DNA from: an uncultured Hydrogenophaga sp.
GTDB taxonomy: Bacteria > Pseudomonadota > Gammaproteobacteria > Burkholderiales > Burkholderiaceae_C
Direction: 5' to 3'
Assembly (NCBI RefSeq): GCF_958439165.1
Contig: NZ_OY288123.1
Span: forward strand, 124,001-188,000
Length of the DNA stretch: 64,000 nucleotides
Below the pieces are notes generated by a model. The model worked only from the letters and a program-made list of their open reading frames with translations, ran no database searches and was not told the DNA's origin. Below are positions 46,064 to 56,556 of the stretch, piece by piece. A program made the translations under genes and the position numbers. Each line of letters begins with the position of its first letter. The stretch's first letter is position 1.

Positions 46064-46569
46064 CCGGCGATGGCCTCCAGCAGCCGCTGACCGGCCGGGC
46101 TGTGGGCGGTGGCGCGCACCAGGCGCGCACCGTCGTGTTCGGGGTCGGTGTTCATGGGGTCGGGGTCGATGTCCAGCGTCAGGTCGATGGCGGGCATGAA
46201 GCCGGCGGCCCGTTCGGGCCACTCCACCAGCTTGAGGCCGGGGCTCCCGAAAAGTTCGCGGAACCCGGCGTCTTCCCATTCCCTTGGGTCGGTGAACCGA
46301 TAGAAGTCGAAATGCCAGATCGACAGCGCCTCGCCGGGTGGCATCAGAGGGCAGTCGATGGCGCTGTGCGGCTCCACCACCGCATAGGTGGGGCTCTTGA
46401 TGCGCCCGCGCACCCCCAGGGCCCGCAGCAGGTGACGCACGAAGGTGGTCTTGCCCGCACCCAGATCGCCCTGCAACGCCAGCGTGGCATGGGCCACGGC
46501 CGGGCAGGCGGCCAGGCGCTGCGCAAAGGCCTGCGTGGCCTCCTCGTGGGGCCAGCGGCCATGCCACAC
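46060..46569 (-). CDS. tsaE: tRNA threonylcarbamoyladenosine biosynthesis ATPase TsaE
   Basis: 169 residues. Walker A is GDLGAGKTTFVRHLL near residue 32-46, followed by IKSPTYAVVE and HFDFYRF, the standard TsaE motifs, and LVEWPERA. It supports TsaB/TsaD in making t6A37 in tRNA. There is no in-frame ATG before the domain; the GTG at 46569 is the only suitable start upstream of the beta strand, 24 bases from the divergent queG start. The amiC gene overlaps its end, as in many proteobacteria. Confidence 0.92.
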   Translation of the reverse strand: MWHGRWPHEEATQAFAQRLAACPAVAHATLALQGDLGAGKTTFVRHLLRALGVRGRIKSPTYAVVEPHSAIDCPLMPPGEALSIWHFDFYRFTDPREWEDAGFRELFGSPGLKLVEWPERAAGFMPAIDLTLDIDPDPMNTDPEHDGARLVRATAHSPAGQRLLEAIAG

Positions 46570-46578
46570 GCTGCTTCC

Positions 46579-46584
46579 TACAAT
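46579..46584 (+). promoter_or_regulatory. -10 box 9 bases before the queG start codon
   Basis: TACAAT is followed by nine bases and the queG ATG. There is no purine-rich ribosome site in those nine bases, so the mRNA is probably leaderless or has a leader of only a few bases. The -35 match is weak. Confidence 0.45.
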
Positions 46585-46593
46585 CGGTGCCGC

Positions 46594-47697
46594 ATGAACA
46601 CGGGTCTGGATGTCGCTCAACTGGTCTCCCGCATACGCGCCTGGGGGCAAGAGCTCGCATTCTCCCAAATCGGTGTGGCGGGTGTCGACCTGCGTTCGGC
46701 CGAACCGGGACTGCTGGCCTGGCTGGAGGCCGGCTGCCACGGTCGAATGGACTACATGGCCCGCCACGGCCTGACCCGGGCCCGCCCGGCCGAGCTGGTG
46801 CCGGGCACGCTGAGCGTCATCACCGCCCGCATGGACTACCTGCCCGCCGACACCCCGCCCGACTGGACCGGACGCGAGCTGCAGCGCCTGCAGCGCCCGG
46901 GCGAGGCGGTGGTCTCGGTCTATGCCCGCGGGCGGGACTACCACAAGGTGTTGCGGCAGCGGCTGCAGAAGCTGGCCGACCGCATGGCGGCCGACATCGG
47001 CCCCTTCGGCCACCGGGTGTTCACCGATTCTGCGCCGGTGCTGGAAGCCGAGCTGGCCACCCGCAGCGGCCTGGGCTGGCGCGGCAAGCACACCCTGGTG
47101 CTGGACCGCGATGCCGGCTCCATGTTCTTTCTGGGCGAGATCTTCGTCGACCTCGCGCTGCCGCCCACCGAACCGGTCAGCGGGCACTGCGGCAGCTGCA
47201 GCGCCTGCATCGATGCCTGCCCCACCCAGGCCATCACCGGTCCGTACCGGCTGGACGCGCGGCGCTGCATCAGCTACCTGACCATCGAGCACGAAGGGTC
47301 CATTCCGACCGAGCTGCGGCCGCTGCTGGGCAACCGCATCTACGGCTGCGACGACTGCCAGCTGGTCTGCCCCTGGAACAAGTTTGCGCAGCGCTCGCCG
47401 CTGCCGGACTTTGACGAGCGCGCCGGCCTGAGCGGCAGCACGCTGGTGGAACTGTTCGGCTGGACCGAAACCGAGTTTCTGCAGCGCACCGAGGGCAGCG
47501 CCATCCGCCGCATCGGGCACGAGCGCTGGCTGCGCAACATCGCGCTGGCGCTGGGCAATGCGCTGCACGCTGGCCTGGGCGGCGCGGCGGCCGATGCCGC
47601 CCGGGCCGCCCTGCAGGCCCGTGCCGACCACCCCAGCGAGGTGGTGCGGGAGCAGGTGGCCTGGTCGCTCCGGCCTCGTCCTCAAGCCTGCGCGTAA
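46594..47697 (+). CDS. queG: Epoxyqueuosine reductase
   Basis: 367 residues. The two ferredoxin-like [4Fe-4S] motifs are CGSCSACIDACPTQAI and CDDCQLVCPWNKFAQ, preceded by the cobalamin-binding region (GWRGKHTLVLDRDAGSMFFLG). A short HEAT-like C-terminus follows. It reduces epoxyqueuosine to queuosine in tRNA wobble positions. The ATG at 46594 is set by the promoter position and the protein start. It converges with and overlaps the acyl-CoA synthetase by 16 bases. Confidence 0.95.
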   Translation: MNTGLDVAQLVSRIRAWGQELAFSQIGVAGVDLRSAEPGLLAWLEAGCHGRMDYMARHGLTRARPAELVPGTLSVITARMDYLPADTPPDWTGRELQRLQRPGEAVVSVYARGRDYHKVLRQRLQKLADRMAADIGPFGHRVFTDSAPVLEAELATRSGLGWRGKHTLVLDRDAGSMFFLGEIFVDLALPPTEPVSGHCGSCSACIDACPTQAITGPYRLDARRCISYLTIEHEGSIPTELRPLLGNRIYGCDDCQLVCPWNKFAQRSPLPDFDERAGLSGSTLVELFGWTETEFLQRTEGSAIRRIGHERWLRNIALALGNALHAGLGGAAADAARAALQARADHPSEVVREQVAWSLRPRPQACA

Positions 47698-49247
47698 CGC
47701 AGCCGCAGTTCGCGCTTGAGCAGCTTGCCGCTGGGGTTCTTGGGCAGCGTCTCGGTGAAGACCACCCGCTTGGGCGACTTGAACGACGCCATGTGGGCGT
47801 TGCAGTGGTTGATCACCTCGTCCTCGGTGAGGTGCTGGCCGGCCTTGACCACGATCACCGCCGTCACCGCCTCGACCCACTTCGGATCGGCCAGACCGAT
47901 GACGGCCACCTCGCTGACCGCCCCCAGGCGGTAGATCATTTCCTCGACCTCACGGCTGGCCACGTTCTCGCCGCCGGTCTTGATCATGTCCTTCTTGCGG
48001 TCGACCACGGTGATGAAGCCTTCGTCGTCCACCACCGCCAGGTCGCCGCTGTGGAACCAGTCGCCCTCGAACGCCGCACGGGTGCGGTCCGGGTCGTTGA
48101 AGTAGCCCAGCATCAGGTGCGGCGAGCGGTGCACGATCTCGCCGACTTCACCCACCGCCACATCTTCCATCTGGTCGTTGACCACCCGGGTCTCGACATT
48201 GAGCACCGCCTTGCCGCACGAGCCGGGCTTGCGCAGCTGGTCCTGCGGTCCGAGCATGGTGGCCAGCGGCGCGATTTCGGTCTGGCCATACAGGTTCCAC
48301 AGGCGCACCGACGGCAGACGCGAGGCCAGTTCCTTGAGCACCTCCACCGGCATGATGGACGCGCCGTAGTAGCCCTTGGCCAGGCGGGCCAGCCGCGCCG
48401 GGTCGAAGGCCGGCGAGCGCAGCAGGCCGATCCACACCGTGGGCGGTGCAAAGAAGCTGGTGATGCGGTGCTGCTCCAGCAGCTTGAGCAGGTGGTCGGG
48501 CACCGGCTTGCCGGTGATGATGTTGGTGCTGCCGACATAGATGGCCGGACCGAAGAACACATCGAGCTGCGCGCAGTGGTACAGGGGCAGGGCGTGCAGG
48601 GCCACATCGGCCTCGGCGATCTCGGCGTTGATGACGCAGCTCACGTACTGCCACATCACCGCGTCGTGCGTGAGCATGGCCCCCTTGGGGCTGGACTCGG
48701 TGCCGCTGGTGTAGACGATCTGCGCCAGGTCGGTGCTGGCCAGCCGCACCGGCGGCAGCGGGTCCGCGCAGGCCGCGAGATGGTCGAAGCGGTGCATGCG
48801 CTCCACCGGCTCGCTCGGGTCTTCGCCGGGCATCCAGATGAACTGTTCCACCGCGGTGTCGAGCTCTGCTGCGGCACGGGCCAGATCGGCCAGGCCGCTG
48901 TCGGTGGCCAGCGTCCGGGCACCGGCATGGCGCAGGATGTAGGCCACCTCGTCGGCCTTGAGCATGAAGTTGATCGGCACCAGCACCGCACCCCGGCGGG
49001 CAATGGCGAAGCGCAGCGCGGCAAAGGCGTGCGAGTTGCGGGCCAGCACCGCCACCTTGTCGCCCTCGGCCACGCCGATGTGGGCCAGCCCGGCCGCCAG
49101 GCGCGTGACCAGCGCATTGAAGTCCGCGTAGGTCCAGCAGACATCGCCGCAGACGATGGCGGTCTTGTCGGGCAGGCGCAGGGCGGTGCGGTGCAGTGCG
49201 TCGGCGATGGTCTGGCGGCGGATGACGGGGTCGAGATGGTGGGACAT
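47682..49247 (-). CDS. AMP-dependent acyl-CoA synthetase/ligase
   Basis: 521 residues of the ANL superfamily. The P-loop-like motif is IVYTSGTESSPKGAMLTHD, with LWNLYGQTEIAP, GDWFHSGDLAVVDDEGFITVVDRKKDMI and the C-terminal lysine in KNPSGKLLKRELR. Note TSGTESSPKG, where TSGTTG is usual. It activates a carboxylic acid to acyl-CoA via acyl-AMP; chain type is unknown. The ATG at 49247 (MSHHL) is chosen; one 15 bases earlier is equally possible since neither has a good ribosome site. Confidence 0.9.
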   Translation of the reverse strand: MSHHLDPVIRRQTIADALHRTALRLPDKTAIVCGDVCWTYADFNALVTRLAAGLAHIGVAEGDKVAVLARNSHAFAALRFAIARRGAVLVPINFMLKADEVAYILRHAGARTLATDSGLADLARAAAELDTAVEQFIWMPGEDPSEPVERMHRFDHLAACADPLPPVRLASTDLAQIVYTSGTESSPKGAMLTHDAVMWQYVSCVINAEIAEADVALHALPLYHCAQLDVFFGPAIYVGSTNIITGKPVPDHLLKLLEQHRITSFFAPPTVWIGLLRSPAFDPARLARLAKGYYGASIMPVEVLKELASRLPSVRLWNLYGQTEIAPLATMLGPQDQLRKPGSCGKAVLNVETRVVNDQMEDVAVGEVGEIVHRSPHLMLGYFNDPDRTRAAFEGDWFHSGDLAVVDDEGFITVVDRKKDMIKTGGENVASREVEEMIYRLGAVSEVAVIGLADPKWVEAVTAVIVVKAGQHLTEDEVINHCNAHMASFKSPKRVVFTETLPKNPSGKLLKRELRLRYAQA

Positions 49248-49379
49248 GGCGGATCGGTTCATGAGGAGCTGTGCAACCGGTGAATTCGACCCGCCAGACG
49301 GTTTTTCGACCATGCGCGTTTTCACCAGCCCCTGCCCCCGGCACCACAAGGCCTTACAGGCTGTTGCAGGGCCCGCCAC

Positions 49380-49385
49380 TATCAT
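49380..49385 (+). promoter_or_regulatory. -10 box 7 bases before the MCE permease start codon
   Basis: TATCAT is followed by CCGGCGG and the ATG of the permease gene. This is the same close spacing seen at dedA, mutL and queG. No clear -35 was found. Confidence 0.4.
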
Positions 49386-49392
49386 CCGGCGG

Positions 49393-50196
49393 ATGGACCG
49401 GTTGCCCTTTCCGTTCAATCCGTACCCGGCGGGCCGCGGTCTGCTGCGGCTGGCCGGCGGCCTGCTGCATCTGGTCCGGCTGGGTGCCTTGATGGTGGCG
49501 CTGTCGCTTTCCGTGTCCAGCTACCGCCGGCAGGAAACCCGGCATGCCGTGCTGCGCCAGCTGGTGCGCGCCACGCTGCCGCTGCTGAGCTGGTTCATGG
49601 TGCTGTCGGCGCTGGTCAGCCTGGTGCTGATCCGCATCGTCGTGGCCACCGCCGCCAGCTACGGCCTGTCGCAGTACGCCATCGAGGTGCTGGTGCGCAC
49701 CCTGGTGCTGGAACTCATCCCGTTGTATGCAGCCCTGTTCGTGGCGGTGCGCCACACCATGCCCGATGCGCAGCAGGTGCGCAGCCTGCTGGCGCGTCGC
49801 CGCCAGGCAGTGGCCGACCCACACGCGCTGGCCATGGTGGCCCTGGCGCTGTTCCCTAGGGCGCTGGCCAGCGGCTTTGCGGTGCTCCTGCTGGCCGGCC
49901 TGGCCGGCGTGACGGCGCTGGTGCTGGCCTATCTCACCGTCTATGGCTTCTCGCCCTGGGGCCTGCCGGCCTACACCCATGCGGTGGGTGGCATCTTCAG
50001 TCCGGCGGTCGGCCTGATCTTCACCTTCAAGACCGGTCTGTTCGCACTCGCTGTGGCCGTGGTGCCGCTGGCCGCCGCCGCGCGCCCCGATGCAGCCGGC
50101 CGGTTCCGGCGCCAGAGCGACATGGCCGCGTTCGCCAGGCTGTTTTCCGCGCTGCTGCTGATCGAGGTCGGGTCCCTCCTGGGGAACTATGCCTGA
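49393..50196 (+). CDS. MlaE-like ABC transporter permease of an MCE system
   Basis: 267 residues with five or six membrane helices. The MlaE-type core is recognisable as VRTLVLELIPLYAALFVAVRH, matching the E-x-x-P ... VA-x-R-x region of permeases, and AVGGIFSPAVGLIFTFKTGLFALAVAVVPL. It is divergent from E. coli MlaE. The system moves lipids between membranes with the MCE protein made by the next gene (27-base gap). No MlaF-like ATPase is adjacent. Confidence 0.75.
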   Translation: MDRLPFPFNPYPAGRGLLRLAGGLLHLVRLGALMVALSLSVSSYRRQETRHAVLRQLVRATLPLLSWFMVLSALVSLVLIRIVVATAASYGLSQYAIEVLVRTLVLELIPLYAALFVAVRHTMPDAQQVRSLLARRRQAVADPHALAMVALALFPRALASGFAVLLLAGLAGVTALVLAYLTVYGFSPWGLPAYTHAVGGIFSPAVGLIFTFKTGLFALAVAVVPLAAAARPDAAGRFRRQSDMAAFARLFSALLLIEVGSLLGNYA

Positions 50197-50223
50197 CATG
50201 AACCTTCTGGAGACACCCCTGCC

Positions 50224-51216
50224 ATGACCCCCGTGCTGCCGCCCGACGCCGACCCGCCCGTGCCTTTGCTGGCGTTCAAGGCTGCCGCACTCATCGTGCT
50301 CATGCTGGCCTTGCTGATCGGCTCGCTGGTCTATGTGCTGTATGCCCGTGGCGTGTTCGAGCCGACCCAGCGCGTGGTGCTGGTGGCCGACGACTCCGAG
50401 GGCGTGTCGGTCGGCATGGACATGACCTTTGCCGGTTTTGCCATCGGCCGCGTGGCCCGCATCGAGCTGGCCGACGATGGCCGGGTCCGCATCCTGGTCG
50501 ACGTGCCCCGGACCGATGCGCGCTGGCTGCGCACCTCCAGCATCTTCACCCTGGAGCGCAGCCTGGTCGGGGGCACCCGGCTGCGCGCCTACAGCGGCGT
50601 GCTGGACGATCCACCCTTGCCCGACGGAGCCGAGCGCACCGTGTTGCGCGGCGACGCGGCGGCCGAGATACCGCAGCTGACCGCTGCCGTGCGTGAACTG
50701 CTGGGCAACCTGAATGCGATGACCCGCAGCGATGCGCCCCTGGCCCGTTCGCTGGACCATGTCGAGGTGGCCACCGGCCGGCTTGCCGGGCCGCAGGGCA
50801 TGGCCGGCATGATCACCGGCAACGAGGCCGATGCGCGCCGCCTGCTGCAGGCCGTCGAGCGCAGCAACGCGCTGCTGGCCCGGATCGATGGGCTGGTGGC
50901 CAATGCCGACCGCCAGGTGTTCGGTCAGGGCCTGCCACCCGGACCGGACGGCAGACCCGCCGGCCTGGTGAGCGACGTGCGGGCCACCGTGCGCCAGCTC
51001 GACGCGCTGCTGGCCGACACCCGGGGCAGCCTGCAGAAGCTCGATGCCGTGCTGGTGGAAGCCCAGGGCGTGGCCGCCAACACCCGCGAGGCCACCACCG
51101 ACCTGACGGCCCTGCGCGCCGAGGTGGAAGCCAGCCTGCGCCGGGTGGACGGCCTCATCCTCGACCTCAACCGCCGCTGGCCGTTTGCCCGCGATGCCGA
51201 GCTGAAGCTGCCATGA
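50224..51216 (+). CDS. MCE (MlaD-type) family protein
   Basis: 330 residues. One N-terminal membrane helix (AALIVLMLALLIGSLVYVLYA) anchors the protein. The MlaD/MCE domain spans ~45-120 (VVLVADDSEGVSVGMDMTFAGFAIG, LVGGTRLRAYSG), and a long helical region follows (~145-320), which in the family forms a lipid channel. It acts in the periplasm with the upstream permease. The ATG overlaps nothing upstream; its end overlaps the lipoprotein gene by 4 bases. Confidence 0.88.
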   Translation: MTPVLPPDADPPVPLLAFKAAALIVLMLALLIGSLVYVLYARGVFEPTQRVVLVADDSEGVSVGMDMTFAGFAIGRVARIELADDGRVRILVDVPRTDARWLRTSSIFTLERSLVGGTRLRAYSGVLDDPPLPDGAERTVLRGDAAAEIPQLTAAVRELLGNLNAMTRSDAPLARSLDHVEVATGRLAGPQGMAGMITGNEADARRLLQAVERSNALLARIDGLVANADRQVFGQGLPPGPDGRPAGLVSDVRATVRQLDALLADTRGSLQKLDAVLVEAQGVAANTREATTDLTALRAEVEASLRRVDGLILDLNRRWPFARDAELKLP

Positions 51217-51842
51217 ACCGAGCTGCCGCCCCCCTGTGCCTGATGCTGACCTCCGCCCTGCTGGCCGGTTGCAGCAGCACCCCGCCGCCACCCGGCTGGC
51301 AGATGTCGGCCCGCATCTCGCTCGACCGCGCTGCAGAGGCCTGGCTGCAGGGCAACGACCGGGTGGCCGAGGCCGAGATGCAGCGGGTCCGGCGCGACCT
51401 GCGCTCCACCGGCCAGCCCGCCCTGCTGGCACGCACCGAACTGGCCCACTGCGCCACCCGCGTTGCGGCACTGCAGCCCGGCAACTGCCCCGCCTTCGAT
51501 GCTCTGCTCGCCGATGCAGCGCCCGCCGAGCAGGCCTATGCCCGCCACCTCAAGGGGCAGGCCAGCGAGGCCGACCGCGCGCTGCTGCCGCCGACGCAGC
51601 GACAGCCGCTGGCCGAGGTCGGCGATCCGCTGTCGCGCCTGGTGGCCGCGGGTGTGCGGATGCAGGTCGGTCAGATCACGCCGACCGAGGTGGCGCTGGC
51701 GGTGGAGACGGCGTCGGCACAGGGCTGGAGCCGACCGCTGCTGGCCTGGCTGGGGGTGCAGCGGCAACGCGCCCAGCAGGCGGGCGATGTGGCCGAGGCC
51801 GCGCGGCTGCAGCGCCGCATGGACCTGGTGACGGCCCGTTGA
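51213..51842 (+). CDS. Lipoprotein of the MCE cluster, unknown function
   Basis: 209 residues. The N-terminus is a lipoprotein signal with lipobox LLAGC near residue 20, followed by SSTPPPPGW. The rest is helical and Ala/Arg/Leu-rich; no recognised domain is visible. Its ATG overlaps the MCE gene stop by 4 bases, so it belongs to the same transport set and may be an outer-membrane or periplasmic helper like other MCE-linked lipoproteins. The role is inference. Confidence 0.75.
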   Translation: MNRAAAPLCLMLTSALLAGCSSTPPPPGWQMSARISLDRAAEAWLQGNDRVAEAEMQRVRRDLRSTGQPALLARTELAHCATRVAALQPGNCPAFDALLADAAPAEQAYARHLKGQASEADRALLPPTQRQPLAEVGDPLSRLVAAGVRMQVGQITPTEVALAVETASAQGWSRPLLAWLGVQRQRAQQAGDVAEAARLQRRMDLVTAR

Positions 51843-51863
51843 TGGCGCGCCGTGCTGCGGCGT

Positions 51864-52775
51864 TCAGCGTCCGCCGAGCACGCCCAGGGCCAGCGGCAGG
51901 CTGACCATGCCCAGCAGGGTCGACAGCGTGACCAGACCCGCCACATACGGGCCGTTGTAGCCCATGCGGGCGGCCAGCACATAGCAGCTGGACGCGGTGG
52001 GCACAGCCGAGAACATCAGCAGCACCGTGGTCTGCAACGGGTCCAGACCGAACAGCTGCGCAATGCCGAAGGCCATCAGCGGCATGCCCAGATGCTTGAC
52101 CGCCAGCACCAGACCACCCAGCGTCTTGGCGCTGGCCAGCAGGCCGAACTGCAGGCCGGCACCGGCAGCCATCAGACCCAGGGCCAGCGAGGCCTGGCCG
52201 ATGCGGGTCACGGTGGGTTCGATCCACACCGGGATCGAACCGCCCGCCAGATTGAACAGCAGGCCGCTGGTGGTGCCGATGATCAGCGGGTTGCGCAGCA
52301 GCTCGCGGCCGAAGCCGCGCCCGGCATGCCGGGCCATCGGCCACACGGCCGCCACATTGAACAGCGGCACGCACACGCCGATGATCACGGCGATCATCTG
52401 CACGCCCTGTGCGCCGGCCAGCCGGTCGGCAAGGGCCAGTGCAATGAAGGAGTTGAAGCGGAACCCCACCTGCGCGCTGGCCGCGTGCAGCCGGGTGTCC
52501 AGCCGCCGGCCCACCCACGGCCAGTAGGGCAGCGAATACGCCAGCGCAATGCCGCAGATGCCCAGCGTGACGGCGGCCCCCATGAGGTGCGAGGCAGCAC
52601 CCAGGTCGAGCGGGTTGCGCACGATGGCCTGGAACAGCAGCACCGGGAACAGGAAGTAGTACACCAGCGCCTCCACCGGCTCCCACACCTTGCGGTCCAG
52701 GGCGGTGAAGCGGCACAGCAGGAAGCCGCACAGGATGAGCGCGAAGTCGGGGAAGAGCAGCTGGGCGTGGTTCAC
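51864..52775 (-). CDS. AEC family auxin-efflux-carrier-like transporter
   Basis: 303 residues with about ten membrane helices in two five-helix halves. The family landmarks are FLFPVLLFQAI, NPLIIGTTSGLLFN and SAVPTASSCYVLA. AEC proteins (MdcF, MleP types) move malonate, malate or similar acids; substrate unknown. It starts with GTG (52775), 6 bases after a TATGCT box, so a leaderless start is likely. It is divergent from the Bug gene. Confidence 0.9.
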   Translation of the reverse strand: MNHAQLLFPDFALILCGFLLCRFTALDRKVWEPVEALVYYFLFPVLLFQAIVRNPLDLGAASHLMGAAVTLGICGIALAYSLPYWPWVGRRLDTRLHAASAQVGFRFNSFIALALADRLAGAQGVQMIAVIIGVCVPLFNVAAVWPMARHAGRGFGRELLRNPLIIGTTSGLLFNLAGGSIPVWIEPTVTRIGQASLALGLMAAGAGLQFGLLASAKTLGGLVLAVKHLGMPLMAFGIAQLFGLDPLQTTVLLMFSAVPTASSCYVLAARMGYNGPYVAGLVTLSTLLGMVSLPLALGVLGGR

Positions 52776-52781
52776 CGGGCG

Positions 52782-52787
52782 AGCATA
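52782..52787 (-). promoter_or_regulatory. -10 box 6 bases before the AEC transporter GTG
   Basis: TATGCT on the minus strand is followed by CGCCCG and GTG. This resembles the close -10/start spacing at several other genes of the window. Confidence 0.35.
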
Positions 52788-52937
52788 GCGGCTGAGCAGG
52801 GCCCGTCTCGGGGTTTTCCCCGTAGGTGGTCATGCGGATCGGAATACGGGAACCGGTTGGTACATTCAGGGGTCACCCGCACTGTGCAGGCCAACGTTGC
52901 CTGCCGCCTTTCCATACCCACCCACTGGAGACCTCTC

Positions 52938-53918
52938 ATGCTGAACCGACGCCATGTCCTGACGACCGCCGCCGTGCTGGCCGGCCTGGCCGCACCAAGC
53001 GCCGCCGTCTGGGCCCAGGCCTTCCCGAACAAGCCGATCCGCCTGCAGGTGCCGTTTGCACCGGGCGGCACCACCGACATCATTGCCCGCGTCATGTCCG
53101 AACCCCTGGGCAAGGCCCTGGGCCAGTCGGTGATCGTCGAGAACAAGGCCGGCGGCGGCGGTGTGGTCGGTGCTTCCGAACTGGCCCGTGCGGTGCCGGA
53201 CGGTCACATCATCGGCATGGCCACCGTGTCCACCACGGCGGCCAACCCGGCGATCAATCCCAAGATCCCGTACAACACCCTGACCGATTTCACTCCCATC
53301 ATCAACATCGCCGCCACGCCCAACGTGATCGCGGTGCACCCCAGCTTCCCGGCGCGCGACTACCAGGGCTTCCTGGCCGAGATCAAGAAGAGCCCCGGCA
53401 AGTACAGCTATGCCACCTCGGGCACCGGCGGCATCGGCCACCTGCAGACCGAGCTGTTCAAGAGCCTGACCGGCACCTTCATCACGCACATCCCGTACCG
53501 CGGTGCCGGCCCGGCCCTGAACGACACGGTGGGCGGCCAGGTGCCGATCATCTTCGACAACCTGCCCTCGGCTCTGCCCTTCATCCGCGACGGCCGCCTG
53601 ATCGCCATCGTGGTGGCGGCTCCCGAGCGCGTGGCCGGCCTGCCCACCATCCCGACCTTCAAGGAAGTGGGTCTGGAGGCCGTCAACCGCATGGCCTATT
53701 ACGGCCTGATCGGTCCCAAGGGCATGCCCAAGGACGTGGTCGACAAGATCCACGCCGCTGCCCTGCAGGCCGTGGCCGACCCGGCCGTGAAGAAGCGCAT
53801 CGAGGACACCGGCTCGCTGGTGGTGGCCAACACCCCGGCCCAGTTCGCCGAGCAGATCAAGGCCGAATTCGGCGTCTACAAGCAGGTGGTCGAGAAGCAG
53901 AAGCTCAAGCTGGACTGA
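52938..53918 (+). CDS. Tripartite tricarboxylate transporter (Bug/TctC) substrate-binding protein
   Basis: 326 residues. A signal peptide (HVLTTAAVLAGLAAPSAAVWAQA) preceded by NRR directs it to the periplasm. Bug motifs are PNKPIRLQVPFAPGGTTDIIAR, VIVENKAGGGGVVGA and FITHIPYRGAGPALND. It binds a carboxylate ligand; no TctA/TctB membrane genes are adjacent, as is usual for the expanded Bug family in Burkholderiales. The ATG has a TGGAG ribosome site 7 bases upstream. The 162 bases before it show no gene. Confidence 0.93.
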   Translation: MLNRRHVLTTAAVLAGLAAPSAAVWAQAFPNKPIRLQVPFAPGGTTDIIARVMSEPLGKALGQSVIVENKAGGGGVVGASELARAVPDGHIIGMATVSTTAANPAINPKIPYNTLTDFTPIINIAATPNVIAVHPSFPARDYQGFLAEIKKSPGKYSYATSGTGGIGHLQTELFKSLTGTFITHIPYRGAGPALNDTVGGQVPIIFDNLPSALPFIRDGRLIAIVVAAPERVAGLPTIPTFKEVGLEAVNRMAYYGLIGPKGMPKDVVDKIHAAALQAVADPAVKKRIEDTGSLVVANTPAQFAEQIKAEFGVYKQVVEKQKLKLD

Positions 53919-54844
53919 TGACCGCCACGGCCTCCCGCGCGCCGGCCAGTCCGCAGGACCTGGCCGGGGCCTTCGTCGACGCCCTCTGGCTCGAGGAAGG
54001 CCTCTCGCGCAACACCCTGGAGGCCTACCGGCGCGACCTGGTCCTGCTGGGCGAATGGCTGGCGCAGCAGGGCAAGCCCCTGCTGCAGACCACCGAAGCC
54101 GACCTCAACGCCTACTTCGCGGCCCGGCATGCGCAGACCCGGGCCAGCACCGCCAACCGGCGGCTCACCGTGTTCCGCCGCTATTTCCGCTGGGCGCTGC
54201 GCGAACGCTTCATCGACGCCGACCCCACGCTGCGCCTCATGCCGGCCAAGCAGGCGCTGCGGGTGCCGCACACCCTGAGCGAGGCTCAGGTGGAAGCGCT
54301 CCTGCAGGCGCCCGACACCGGCACGCCGCTGGGCCTGCGCGACCGGGCCATGCTGGAGCTGATGTACGCCAGCGGCCTGCGCGTGAGCGAGCTGGTCACC
54401 CTCAAGGCTTGGCATGTGTCGCTCTCCGAAGGGGTGCTGCGGGTCACCGGCAAGGGCAACAAGGAACGGCTGGTGCCGTTCGGCCAGGTCGCCGGGCAGT
54501 GGCTGCAAAGCTGGCTGGCCGAGGGCCGGCCCGCCATCCTGGCCGGCCAGGCCAGCGACGACCTGTTCGTCACCTCGCGCGGCTCACGCGCCGGCGAGGC
54601 CATGACCCGCGTGATGTTCTGGCAGCTGGTGCGGCGCTATGCGCAGCAGGCCGGCATTTCGGTGCACCTGTCACCGCACACGCTGCGACACGCCTTTGCC
54701 ACCCACCTGCTCAACCACGGGGCCGACTTGCGGGCGGTGCAGCTGTTGCTGGGGCATGCCGACATTTCCACCACCACCATCTACACCCATGTGGCGCGAG
54801 AGCGCCTGAAGACGCTGGTGGCCCGGCACCACCCGCGTGGGTGA
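53918..54844 (+). CDS. xerD: Site-specific tyrosine recombinase XerD
   Basis: 308 residues. The catalytic set is visible: Arg in ASGLRVSELVTL, Lys in VTGKGNKERLVPFG, His/Arg in LSPHTLRHAFATHLL, His in LLGHADIST and the Tyr nucleophile in TTIYTHVARERLK. The N-terminal SAM-like core-binding domain covers ~15-105. It resolves chromosome dimers at dif with XerC. The start overlaps the Bug stop by one base (TGATG), an odd partner for xerD. Confidence 0.94.
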   Translation: MTATASRAPASPQDLAGAFVDALWLEEGLSRNTLEAYRRDLVLLGEWLAQQGKPLLQTTEADLNAYFAARHAQTRASTANRRLTVFRRYFRWALRERFIDADPTLRLMPAKQALRVPHTLSEAQVEALLQAPDTGTPLGLRDRAMLELMYASGLRVSELVTLKAWHVSLSEGVLRVTGKGNKERLVPFGQVAGQWLQSWLAEGRPAILAGQASDDLFVTSRGSRAGEAMTRVMFWQLVRRYAQQAGISVHLSPHTLRHAFATHLLNHGADLRAVQLLLGHADISTTTIYTHVARERLKTLVARHHPRG

Positions 54845-54865
54845 TCTGCTGGCAGCTGCCTCGGC

Positions 54866-55143
54866 TTACTTGTAGAAGGCCTCGACCTGGCCCTTGAGCT
54901 GGATCAGCAGCGGCTGGCCCTTGCGGTCCAGCGTCTTGCCCGAGGGCACCTTGATCCAGCCACCGCTGACGCAGTATTCGCTGACATCGAAGCGTTCCTT
55001 GCCGTTGAAGACGATGCCGATGTCGTGCTCGAACACGGCGGCCACATGGTGCGGGCTGCGCGGGTCGATGCTCAGGCGGTCCGGCAGGGCGGGGCGGTTG
55101 TCCTGAGGGGCAGGGGAAGCGGAGGGGTTCATGGTGCTGTCGT

Positions 55144-55147
<4 letters not shown>
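54866..55147 (-). CDS. DUF3297 family protein
   Basis: 93 residues, the whole small family. The conserved core is LSIDPRSPHHVAAVFEHDIGI, KERFDVSEYCVSGGWIKV and LDRKGQPLLIQLKGQVEAFY. The function is unknown to me. It overlaps the dbpA stop by 4 bases, an arrangement that suggests a role linked to RNA or stress, which is inference. The N-terminal ~22 residues are Ser/Pro-rich and non-conserved. Confidence 0.88.

Positions 55148-56552
<1,405 letters not shown>

Positions 56553-56556
<4 letters not shown>

Noticed and set aside
54811..54866. Terminator between convergent xerD and DUF3297
   Set aside because: The gap of 21 bases has no inverted repeat with a T-run; GC-rich partial stems are within the coding ends.
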